Assembly: GCA_905236465.1 (NCBI GenBank)
Contig: CAJOQA010000181.1
Span: 1 to 5,416, forward strand
Source of the DNA: an uncultured Treponema sp.
GTDB lineage: Bacteria; Spirochaetota; Spirochaetia; Treponematales; Treponemataceae
Reading direction: 5' to 3'
DNA length: 5,416 nucleotides
Position numbers and translations under genes: made by a program. The notes beneath the pieces were generated by a model that worked only from the letters and a program-made list of their open reading frames with translations, searched no databases and was not told the origin of the DNA. Positions 1-5,416 of this stretch are shown here, one piece after another (the first letter of the stretch is position 1; each line of letters opens with the position of its first letter).

Positions 1-273
1 CAGGTTATCCGCTATTGGTCCATGCCCTACTCAAAAATCAAGCATCCCCGCTATGACCTGGTTGTTTTTGAAGAGGACAGTGTTATTGGTTGCTACTCCC
101 ATTTTATAGAAGAAAAACCGCTTGTAAAAAACAACAAGCTGACCTTTGCTAAAATTGCCGCTGACAAGGGCAATGAAATTGACTTTTCAGAAGGTGTTCC
201 CCTCATGGCAAAAATAGATGGGGAAATATATAATTTTGAACCTGTTGACTTTACAAAGGCGGCATACGAATGA
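1..273 (+). CDS. 3' end of an unrecognised gene, cut by the window edge
   Basis: The reading frame is open from base 1 and ends at TGA 271-273, giving the last 90 residues of a protein. An ATG at 22 would give an 83-residue product, but no Shine-Dalgarno sequence precedes it and the frame stays open to the edge, so this is most likely the C-terminus of a longer protein. The visible part is soluble-looking, rich in charged and aromatic residues, with no transmembrane segment and no motif I recognise. It ends in an acidic, aromatic tail (GEIYNFEPVDF). Its stop overlaps the hisD start as ATGA (270-273), so it is the upstream member of the same operon and probably translationally coupled to hisD. 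I cannot assign a function; the N-terminal part to the left is needed. Confidence 0.75.
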   Translation, partial: QVIRYWSMPYSKIKHPRYDLVVFEEDSVIGCYSHFIEEKPLVKNNKLTFAKIAADKGNEIDFSEGVPLMAKIDGEIYNFEPVDFTKAAYE

Positions 274-1649
274 TAAAAATTCAGAAAGCTGAAGAAGTAG
301 AAGATGCTTTTTTTGAGGGCAGGGACTTTGGACCTTCCATGCAAACTGTCCAGGACGTTTTATCTGACGTAAAAAAACGGAAAGATGAAGCTCTAAAAGA
401 ATATAGTGCCAAGTTTGATTGTGCTGCCCCTGCCTTTTTTGAAGTTTCAAAGGAGGATTTACGGGAAGCTGCTGAGGACTTGAAAAAAAACGACAGGAAA
501 CTCTACGATGCCCTCTGCTATTCTCACGATTTGGCCTTGCGTTTTGCAAAGAAGCAAAAGGAATCGTTTGATGATTTTGAAATAGAACTTGAAGAGGGGC
601 TTTTTACAGGGCAAAAAAATATAGCGGTAAAAAGAGCCGGCGTTTACGTGCCAGCAGGACGGTTTCCCCTGATATCTACTGTAATAATGACAGTTACCCC
701 TGCTGTTGCGGCTGGGGTTGATGAGATAATACTTTGTACTCCACCACGAGTTCACCATGAGGATAAAGAGCGGGCTTTAAAAGAAGGTTTGGGTATTCCA
801 GGAAAGCCCTTAGTTGGGGGCAAGGCTTATGCAGACAAAAACATAATGGCAGCAGCCTGGATTTGTGGGGCAAACCGAGTATTTGCCCTTGGCGGCAGTC
901 AGGCGATAGGGGCAATGGCTTTTGGAAGTCAGTCCATCCCCCAGTGTGATGTTATAGTCGGGCCTGGCAATAAATTTGTTGCGGAGGCAAAAAAACTTGT
1001 TTATGGGCAGGTAGGAATTGATATGGTTGCAGGCCCCACTGAAGTTTTCATAATTGCAGACAAGTCAGCCCGCCCTGATTGGGTTGCCGCCGATCTGCTA
1101 GCTCAGGCAGAGCACGATATTGTAGCCCAGCCAATTCTAGCCACAAACGACAGAAACTTAGCGGAAAAGGTTGCTGAAGAGATTGAAAGGCAGCTTGCAG
1201 AACTTGAAACTGCATCTGTTGCAAAGCAAAGCATTGCCTCCTTTGGTCGCATAATTGTCTGTAACAGTTTGGAAGAAGCAGCTGCTATTGCCAACAGGAA
1301 GGCTCCCGAACACTTAGAGCTTGCTATGGAAGAGGGAGAAGAAAGGGATAAGATTCAAGCCCTTGTGTATAATTATGGTTCCCTTTTTATAGGCCACAAT
1401 TCAGCCGAAGTCTTTGGGGACTACGCGGCCGGTTTGAACCACACCCTGCCAACTTCAGGAAGTGCCCGCTTTACAGGTGGACTTTCTGTAAGGGTTTTCT
1501 TAAAAACAGTTACCACTTTGCGGACACGGGCAGGCTCTAAGGGCTGCATACAAAGCGCACAGGCAGCTGGAATCTTGGGGGATGCAGAAGGGTTAGCTGG
1601 TCACGCAAAGGCAGCAAGGCTTAGGCTTAGCGATATGGGAGACAAGTAG
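270..1649 (+). CDS. hisD: histidinol dehydrogenase (HisD family)
   Basis: HisD oxidises L-histidinol through histidinal to L-histidine with two NAD+, the last two steps of histidine synthesis, as a cytoplasmic zinc enzyme. The 459-residue protein shows the family blocks in order: RAGVYVPAG (122-130) with the following PLIST, GGSQAIGAMAFG (208-219), VGPGNKFVAEAKK (230-242), GIDMVAGPTEVFIIAD (249-264), LLAQAEHD (276-283), APEHLEL (345-351) and GDYAAGLNHTLPT (383-395). By alignment from memory with E. coli HisD, the zinc ligands are Gln279, His282, Asp384 and His445, and the catalytic pair is Glu347-His348; all are present. It is about 25-30 residues longer than usual, largely through an insert at about 160-188 after CTPP. 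The start overlaps the upstream stop (ATGA), with AAAGG at 255-259 as a plausible ribosome binding site. No other his gene is visible. Some late motifs (ARFTGGLSV, FLKTVT) recall HisD-like dehydrogenases acting on other alcohols, so the family is sure and the substrate somewhat less so. Confidence 0.93.
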   Translation: MIKIQKAEEVEDAFFEGRDFGPSMQTVQDVLSDVKKRKDEALKEYSAKFDCAAPAFFEVSKEDLREAAEDLKKNDRKLYDALCYSHDLALRFAKKQKESFDDFEIELEEGLFTGQKNIAVKRAGVYVPAGRFPLISTVIMTVTPAVAAGVDEIILCTPPRVHHEDKERALKEGLGIPGKPLVGGKAYADKNIMAAAWICGANRVFALGGSQAIGAMAFGSQSIPQCDVIVGPGNKFVAEAKKLVYGQVGIDMVAGPTEVFIIADKSARPDWVAADLLAQAEHDIVAQPILATNDRNLAEKVAEEIERQLAELETASVAKQSIASFGRIIVCNSLEEAAAIANRKAPEHLELAMEEGEERDKIQALVYNYGSLFIGHNSAEVFGDYAAGLNHTLPTSGSARFTGGLSVRVFLKTVTTLRTRAGSKGCIQSAQAAGILGDAEGLAGHAKAARLRLSDMGDK

Positions 1650-2207
1650 ATGAAGATATATAAGTTAGGGGAAGAAGTGCTCCGTCAAAAGTGCGATGAA
1701 GTTAAGGCTGAAGAAATAAATGATGAATTTAGGGAAGTCCTTAACAATATGTTTGAAACTATGATAAGCGCAAATGGGGTTGGACTTGCGGCCCCTCAGG
1801 TTGGAATTGCCAAGCGTTTTTTTGTAATCATGGTGGACGATGATGTTCGCAGGGTCTTTATAAATCCTGTAATTACAAAAACTTCTATTGAAGAAAGTGA
1901 ATTTGACGAAGGTTGTCTTTCTATTCCAGGAGTTTATGAATCAATCAGGAGACCAGAAAAAATCTCTGTTACGGCCATAAACGAGAGGGGTAGGCATTTT
2001 TCATTGGAAAATGTTGACGGACTTTTAGCCCGTGTCATTCAGCATGAAAACGATCACTTAGACGGAATTCTCTACATAGACAGGGGGGATGAAAAGTTTA
2101 AGGATGATACTGTAGAAAAATTCAAGAAAAAGGCCGAAAAAGAAGCAAAGCGACTTGCTGAAAAAGAAGCAAAAATGCGCAGAAAGGAAAAACGAAAGAA
2201 TGCTTAG
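1650..2207 (+). CDS. def: peptide deformylase
   Basis: Peptide deformylase removes the N-formyl group from nascent polypeptides at the ribosome exit tunnel, using a divalent metal (usually Fe2+). The 185-residue protein has all three hallmark motifs: GVGLAAPQ (43-50), EGCLS (87-91) and HENDH (132-136). The metal ligands are Cys89, His132 and His136, and the catalytic residues are Glu133 and Gln50, at nearly the same numbering as E. coli Def. From about 150 to the end it carries a highly charged Lys/Glu/Arg tail, predicted as a helix. The E. coli C-terminal helix binds the ribosome, so this tail may do the same, but it is longer and more basic than usual. The ATG follows the hisD stop directly (TAGATG, 1647-1652), with GGGAG at 1637-1641 as ribosome binding site. 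The 3' end overlaps fmt by 8 nt. Identity is essentially certain. Confidence 0.98.
   Translation: MKIYKLGEEVLRQKCDEVKAEEINDEFREVLNNMFETMISANGVGLAAPQVGIAKRFFVIMVDDDVRRVFINPVITKTSIEESEFDEGCLSIPGVYESIRRPEKISVTAINERGRHFSLENVDGLLARVIQHENDHLDGILYIDRGDEKFKDDTVEKFKKKAEKEAKRLAEKEAKMRRKEKRKNA
2183..2188 (+). promoter_or_regulatory. ribosome binding site deciding the fmt start
   Basis: AAAGGA lies inside the def coding tail, 11 nt before the ATG at 2200. Together with the family N-terminus MLRVIYAGSP it supports 2200 as the fmt start over the upstream in-frame ATG at 2155. Confidence 0.6.
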
Positions 2208-3213
2208 AGTAATTTATGCAGGGAGTCCTGCTGCTTCGGCAAAATCTCTTGAACTTATCTTAAAAGACAGTGTAATGTCATCCTCAATGCCGGATCAAGA
2301 ATATAAAATCGTTGGGGTACTTACGAACCCACCTTCTATGCAGGGAAGGCATAGAGATTTGATTCCCACAGAAGTCGGTCACTTTACGCAAATTTGGAAC
2401 GAAGCTAGAGATGACGGAATTGTAATACTGACCCCTGAGCATATAAAGGCAGAGGAAAGGGAGCAAATTGCAGCTTTGCATCCTGATATTTTTGTCTGCT
2501 TTGCTTACGGTCATATTTTGGGGCCCAAGTTTTTTTCTCTTTTTAAATACGGGGGAATAAATTTACACCCTTCGCTCTTGCCCAAATACAGGGGAGCTAC
2601 CCCTGTTAATCAAGCTATTTTGAATTTAGACAAGGAGACAGGTTTTAGCGTACAAAAGATGGCTTTAGGAATTGATGAGGGAGACGTTATAAGTGAAGAA
2701 AAAGTTACCTTAACGGGAACTGAAACAGCTGAATCTTTGCTAAAGACATGCGCCCTCTACGGGGGTAGCGAAATAACCACTATTTTGCGCTATACGGCTA
2801 AAAACGGACAGTTGCCACAAGCCCGCCCGCAGGAAGGTCTTGCCTCTTATTGTAGTATAATAAGGAAGGAAGATGGCAGAATAAATTGGAGAGATTCTGC
2901 TGAAAAAATAGATGCCCAAATCAGGGCTTATACTCCTTGGCCAGGTTGCTTTACAAGCACCGGCGGAGTTCAGCTTAGGATTCTTAAGGCCCGTGATGCA
3001 GAGAAAATTGCCATACAAGATCCTTCTGTTCCAAAGAATACAATGGCTGTTCCAGGGACAGTCCTTGACTACAACAAGCAGAGGGGTATACTTATCCAAA
3101 CAGGGCATGGGGTTCTTATTGCGACAGAGCTTCAATGGCAGGCAAAAAAAGTCATGGACTATAAGTCATTTATGAACGGAGCTAGAAATTTTATAGGTAC
3201 AGTTCTTGAATAA
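2200..3213 (+). CDS. fmt: methionyl-tRNA formyltransferase
   Basis: Fmt transfers the formyl group of 10-formyl-tetrahydrofolate to initiator Met-tRNA in the cytoplasm, supplying the formyl group that Def later removes. From the ATG at 2200 the protein is 337 residues (usual about 310-320). The N-terminal Rossmann-type catalytic domain begins at MLRVIYAGSP. The region NPPSMQGRHRDLIP (43-56) corresponds to the tRNA-contacting loop. The active-site block INLHPSLLP (120-128) is followed by YRGATP and later GIDEGDV. The expected catalytic residues Asn121, His123 and Asp159 are present. The C-terminal OB-fold-like domain follows from about 215 (KEDGRINW, YTPWPG, then ELQWQAKKVM near the end). The frame is open back to an ATG at 2155, but the family N-terminus and an AAAGGA site at 2183-2188 favour 2200. 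A somewhat longer loop (about 22-35) before the second strand explains part of the extra length. Confidence 0.97.
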   Translation: MLRVIYAGSPAASAKSLELILKDSVMSSSMPDQEYKIVGVLTNPPSMQGRHRDLIPTEVGHFTQIWNEARDDGIVILTPEHIKAEEREQIAALHPDIFVCFAYGHILGPKFFSLFKYGGINLHPSLLPKYRGATPVNQAILNLDKETGFSVQKMALGIDEGDVISEEKVTLTGTETAESLLKTCALYGGSEITTILRYTAKNGQLPQARPQEGLASYCSIIRKEDGRINWRDSAEKIDAQIRAYTPWPGCFTSTGGVQLRILKARDAEKIAIQDPSVPKNTMAVPGTVLDYNKQRGILIQTGHGVLIATELQWQAKKVMDYKSFMNGARNFIGTVLE

Positions 3214-3243
3214 GGGCACTGCTGCTTCTAGCTAAATAGTGAA

Positions 3244-3249
3244 AAGGAG
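3244..3249 (+). promoter_or_regulatory. ribosome binding site of the PASTA gene
   Basis: A strong AAGGAG motif sits 6 nt before the ATG at 3256, within the 42-nt gap after fmt. It fixes the start and suggests efficient independent translation. I see no convincing promoter or terminator in this gap, so read-through from fmt is the simplest view. Confidence 0.75.
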
Positions 3250-3255
3250 TACAAA

Positions 3256-4302
3256 ATGGATATAGGAAATATAGAAGAAGAAAATAAAAAAAATAAGAAA
3301 AAGGGGAAACTTGGATTTTTCTTTAAAAATCAGATTGAGAACATCCAGGGTGGCGGTATACATATTCTTGTTACAGTTTTTTTAACCTTTTTGGCAGTAG
3401 TTATCTCTTGCCTTGCAGTATTTTTTACTTCTGTTCAGGGGCAGGAAAAGGTTATGGTTCCAAATGTTATTGGAAAGAACTGGTCCACGGCCTTTCTTGA
3501 AATGCAGGCAAAGGAATTATACCCCAAACTGATTCTTCGCTATTCAGAAAAGGCGGGGGAAGAAGGTTTGGTTTTGGAGCAAGACCCACCAGCTGGTTCT
3601 ATTGTAAAAGCTTACCACAAGGTTTCTGTAACAGTTAGCCGTGGTATCGCCATTGACCGGTTAGAGGATTACGTTGGAAAGAATATTGACGATGTTCAGA
3701 CAAAGCTACGGACTTTGTTCAGCGGAACAAGCACACTGCAAATCCAGCCGACAGTGTATCAGGTTAGCGAAAGTCCTGCAGGTCAGATTTTAGCCCAATA
3801 CCCTGGCGGGGGAACATTTCTTTCTGATTCAGTAAAAGTCTACTTCGTTGTAAGCGCAGGCTCTTCCATGCCACAGGTTACGGTTCCAGATTTAAAAGAT
3901 GCAAGTATGCAACAGCTTTTTGCAGCAATGGAAAATTCCCGTCTGCTTTTTACCTTTAACCAGCAGGATGCACCTAGGGGGCAAAACCATGCTTCAGTTA
4001 TAAAAGTTCAGAAGGCAGACCAGAAGGTAGAAGCCTTTTCTACTGTAACGGTTGACTTGTCCTTCCCTATTCCTTCAGAAGATGATACGGATGTTTACGG
4101 GATACTAAACGCAACCATTGATTCTTACCCCTACCCTGTTCCGATTCACTTAGAGGAAAATGACGAAGACGGAAACACAAGAACTATAGTCTCTTTTAGC
4201 CACCCTGGCGGAAAAGTTGAAGTTCCATACTCTGCAAAAAAAGGTAGTATCTTAACGCTTTACACAATGGATCAGATTGTAGCCCAAGAGACAGTCCGCT
4301 AG
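3256..4302 (+). CDS. single-pass membrane protein with PASTA repeats, no kinase domain
   Basis: The 348-residue protein has a short, very Lys/Glu/Asn-rich cytoplasmic N-terminus (1-34), one transmembrane helix (about 36-58) and an extracytoplasmic region. The basic N-side predicts N-in topology. PASTA 1 (about 65-130) is clear: VPNVIGKNWSTA, then VLEQDPPAGSIV and VSVTVSRG. PASTA 2 (about 131-200) is recognisable by YVGKNIDDVQTKL and ILAQYPGGGTFL. PASTA 3 (about 206-270) starts VTVPDLKDASMQQL but lacks the usual P-x-x-G core and is more divergent. The last 70 or so residues form a separate beta-rich domain (HPGGKVEVPY). PASTA domains in PrkC/Stk kinases and some PBPs bind peptidoglycan fragments, so a role in envelope sensing or cell-wall assembly is likely; the exact function is unknown. 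No kinase, transpeptidase or glycosyltransferase motif is present. It lies 42 nt after fmt and is probably in the same transcript. Confidence 0.9.
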   Translation: MDIGNIEEENKKNKKKGKLGFFFKNQIENIQGGGIHILVTVFLTFLAVVISCLAVFFTSVQGQEKVMVPNVIGKNWSTAFLEMQAKELYPKLILRYSEKAGEEGLVLEQDPPAGSIVKAYHKVSVTVSRGIAIDRLEDYVGKNIDDVQTKLRTLFSGTSTLQIQPTVYQVSESPAGQILAQYPGGGTFLSDSVKVYFVVSAGSSMPQVTVPDLKDASMQQLFAAMENSRLLFTFNQQDAPRGQNHASVIKVQKADQKVEAFSTVTVDLSFPIPSEDDTDVYGILNATIDSYPYPVPIHLEENDEDGNTRTIVSFSHPGGKVEVPYSAKKGSILTLYTMDQIVAQETVR

Positions 4303-4416
4303 TATTACAGATGAGCTTCGAAATGTTATTATAAGTGCAGCGAAGAATCAGGTTTACCTTACAAATACTATATTTTCCCCGAAACTAGTTCGGGGAGACA
4401 CTTTAGGGTTGTGCGG
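4303..4416. other. convergent intergenic gap
   Basis: This 114-nt stretch separates the PASTA gene (plus strand) from the convergent minus-strand membrane-protein gene. It holds one clear hairpin (4374-4398). A plus-strand frame stays open through it (see findings), but it has no usable start codon. Confidence 0.7.
4374..4398. terminator. hairpin between convergent genes, possible bidirectional terminator
   Basis: The arms CCCCGAA (4377-4383) and TTCGGGG (4389-4395) pair perfectly around a 5-nt loop. The stem extends to about 10 pairs with one G-T pair. It sits about 75 nt past the PASTA stop and about 20 nt past the stop of the minus-strand gene, as expected for a shared terminator. No good T-tract follows on either strand, so if it terminates it is not a canonical intrinsic terminator. 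Confidence 0.45.
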
Positions 4417-5304
4417 TCAGAATATATTGAATACTATTGCGGGGTTTCGCCTCTTCATAGCTTCAAATAGGGGCCAACCGCAGTCCTTGTCTTTTTTCTT
4501 ACCAAAGGAAACACTCTTCTTTTCAATTCCCTTTTCGCTTCTTACATATACGTACCAGCTATAGTGCCTGCTGCGACCGCTTCCTTCCATAATTCCCTGT
4601 ACGGAGGATATGTCAGCAAAGGCAATTTCAGAAGATTTAAAGAGTGTCTTTATGTAAAGGCGGTTAGCATCAAATGTCATCTTACTTGCAAAACACCAAA
4701 CAGCCCCGAAAAGAAAGCCTAATCCGATAGCGGCAAAAAGAATATAATATCCATACATCTCCTTTAATGCTTCAATAACCCTGTCAAAAGATCCCATAAA
4801 GAAAGGCCATAAGAAAAAGAGGGTGGCAAGAAGCAAAGAACCTATTCCAACAACAATCTTTGTAACCTTTCCGATTTCCACCCGTTTTCCAGGCTCAAAA
4901 TCCTGCGTTACAGGGTTAGTCGCTGCAGCCTCGCCTTCAGAAGATTCCTTAAAGACTCCTTGCGGGACTACCCACTGTATGTCAGGGCAGGCAAGGCGGA
5001 TTGCCTCCAGTTTTTTTTCAACGGCAGAGTCCCCCAAGGCTCCTTGCAGTAGCAAAATCCTGCTGTTTTTTAGCCCTTCAACAGACGGGGCATAGGCGTA
5101 CCAACCGGCGCTATTGTTTCCCGAAAGGACACACTCCATCTTAGTTATGACAGAAAAAGGATATTCCTTTCTACCAAAGCTATTGTAGATAAAAAAAGAA
5201 TTGTCACCACATTCAGCCTTTTTTGCAAACAAACTCTTGAAAAAAACAACTATCAGGCCTATGCCCAACACAAGGCCATAGCCTATCAGTTTACCGTAAT
5301 CCAT
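4417..5304 (-). CDS. three-TM membrane protein with two PH-like domains, function unknown
   Basis: The 295-residue protein begins at the ATG complementary to 5302-5304, after a strong AAGGAG site 6 nt upstream. I predict TM helices at about 5-22, 147-169 and 184-206. Basic residues after TM1 (KSLFAKK) and before TM2 (GKRVEIGKVTK) place both soluble parts in the cytoplasm, with a short outside loop between TM2 and TM3. Soluble part 1 (about 33-113) and part 2 (about 208-295) share a pattern of beta strands, a W-Y-x-Y strand and a closing helix ending E-A-[IM]-[RK]-x3-P-x-I. This resembles the bacterial PH-like (bPH/DUF304-type) domains of small membrane proteins. That fold call is inference from pattern. 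A charged, Ala/Glu-rich linker (about 118-140) joins part 1 to TM2. It is convergent with the operon and so is a separate transcription unit. I do not recognise a specific family. Confidence 0.88.
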   Translation of the reverse strand: MDYGKLIGYGLVLGIGLIVVFFKSLFAKKAECGDNSFFIYNSFGRKEYPFSVITKMECVLSGNNSAGWYAYAPSVEGLKNSRILLLQGALGDSAVEKKLEAIRLACPDIQWVVPQGVFKESSEGEAAATNPVTQDFEPGKRVEIGKVTKIVVGIGSLLLATLFFLWPFFMGSFDRVIEALKEMYGYYILFAAIGLGFLFGAVWCFASKMTFDANRLYIKTLFKSSEIAFADISSVQGIMEGSGRSRHYSWYVYVRSEKGIEKKSVSFGKKKDKDCGWPLFEAMKRRNPAIVFNIF

Positions 5305-5310
5305 TAAAAT

Positions 5311-5316
5311 CTCCTT
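5311..5316 (-). promoter_or_regulatory. ribosome binding site of the minus-strand membrane-protein gene
   Basis: CTCCTT on the plus strand reads AAGGAG on the minus strand, 6 nt before the ATG at 5304-5302. It supports this start. Confidence 0.75.
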
Positions 5317-5331
5317 AAAATATACTAGTTA

Positions 5332-5376
5332 GGGCATCTCGAAAAACTCACTTTCGTGACTTTTTCGAGATTGCCT
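5332..5376. repeat. long imperfect palindrome 1
   Basis: The arms beginning ATCTCGAAAAA (5336) and ending TTTTTCGAGAT (5371) pair over 11 bp. After one C-C mismatch, TCAC/GTGA close a TTTC tetraloop. The stem extends outward past a bulged T (5372) through GGC/GCC and a wobble pair. No T-run follows the stem on either strand. It lies upstream of the minus-strand gene and could be a repeat element, a terminator of an unseen gene to the right, or a leader structure. Confidence 0.8.
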
Positions 5377-5380
5377 GCGA

Positions 5381-5413
5381 GTTCTAAATCGCTGTAATAG
5401 CGCGATTTAGAAC
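5381..5413. repeat. perfect 12-bp palindrome 2
   Basis: GTTCTAAATCGC (5381-5392) and GCGATTTAGAAC (5402-5413) are exact reverse complements around a 9-nt loop. It lies 4 nt beyond the first palindrome and near the window edge, so a larger structure could continue to the right. No ORF covers it. Confidence 0.85.
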
Positions 5414-5416
5414 ATC

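Noticed and set aside
187..915. Minus-strand ORFs across hisD
   Set aside because: They are antisense of clearly conserved hisD sequence, are rich in unlikely residue runs and have no start signals.
2155..2199. Fmt start at ATG 2155, giving 15 extra residues
   Set aside because: The extra residues are the other-frame reading of the Lys-rich def tail. The family N-terminus begins at MLRVIYAGSP, and AAAGGA precedes 2200 at usable spacing.
2740..3175. Minus- and plus-strand ORFs of 131 and 87 residues inside fmt
   Set aside because: They lie fully within the conserved fmt coding frame and show no family features.
3286..3293. Run of eight A in the PASTA gene as a phase-variation site
   Set aside because: Runs of the same length occur in hisD (483-490) and in the minus-strand gene (5011-5018 as T), so it reflects general A-tract content and Lys codons rather than a special switch.
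4989..5005. GGCAA/TTGCC inverted repeat inside the minus-strand gene
   Set aside because: It is only 5 bp, within coding sequence, and is expected by chance.
4823..5095. 90-residue plus-strand ORF
   Set aside because: It is the antisense shadow of the minus-strand membrane-protein gene, with no ribosome binding site and no recognisable domain.
5317..5327. AT-rich TAGTATATTTT on the minus strand as a -10 box
   Set aside because: It lies only a few nt from the ribosome binding site, so a transcript starting from it would lack or split that site. No matching -35 was seen; the promoter is unresolved.

Overview
The window looks like a chromosomal segment of a spirochaete, most probably a Treponema-type organism. 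This is inferred from the moderately A/T-rich, A-tract-rich coding style, the flavour of the Fmt and PASTA proteins, and the gene order. It is a judgement from memory of these families, not a database result. No rRNA, tRNA, CRISPR array, transposase or phage gene is visible.

Layout. Positions 1-4302 hold a tightly packed plus-strand operon: the 3' end of an unrecognised gene (1-273), hisD (histidinol dehydrogenase, 270-1649), def (peptide deformylase, 1650-2207), fmt (methionyl-tRNA formyltransferase, 2200-3213) and, after 42 nt, a membrane-anchored PASTA-domain protein (3256-4302). The first four are joined by ATGA overlap, TAG/ATG abutment and an 8-nt overlap, so they are probably co-transcribed and translationally coupled. 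After a 114-nt convergent gap with a small hairpin comes a minus-strand gene (5304-4417). It encodes a three-TM protein with two PH-like cytoplasmic domains that look like an internal duplication. The right edge (5305-5416) is non-coding and holds two strong tandem palindromes.

How the genes work together. fmt and def are the two halves of the bacterial formyl-methionine cycle: Fmt formylates initiator Met-tRNA, and Def removes the formyl group from the nascent chain at the ribosome. The PASTA protein has the membrane anchor and extracytoplasmic PASTA repeats of the PrkC/Stk class but no kinase. Its place just after def-fmt recalls the Firmicutes order def-fmt-rsmB-prpC-prkC. HisD is a metabolic outlier here: all expected zinc and catalytic residues are present, but no other histidine gene is in view.

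Most of the window is housekeeping. I do not see a clear new defence or mobile system. The items most worth a second look are the kinase-less PASTA protein, the duplicated PH-like membrane protein, the paired palindromes at the right edge, and the extended orphan HisD.
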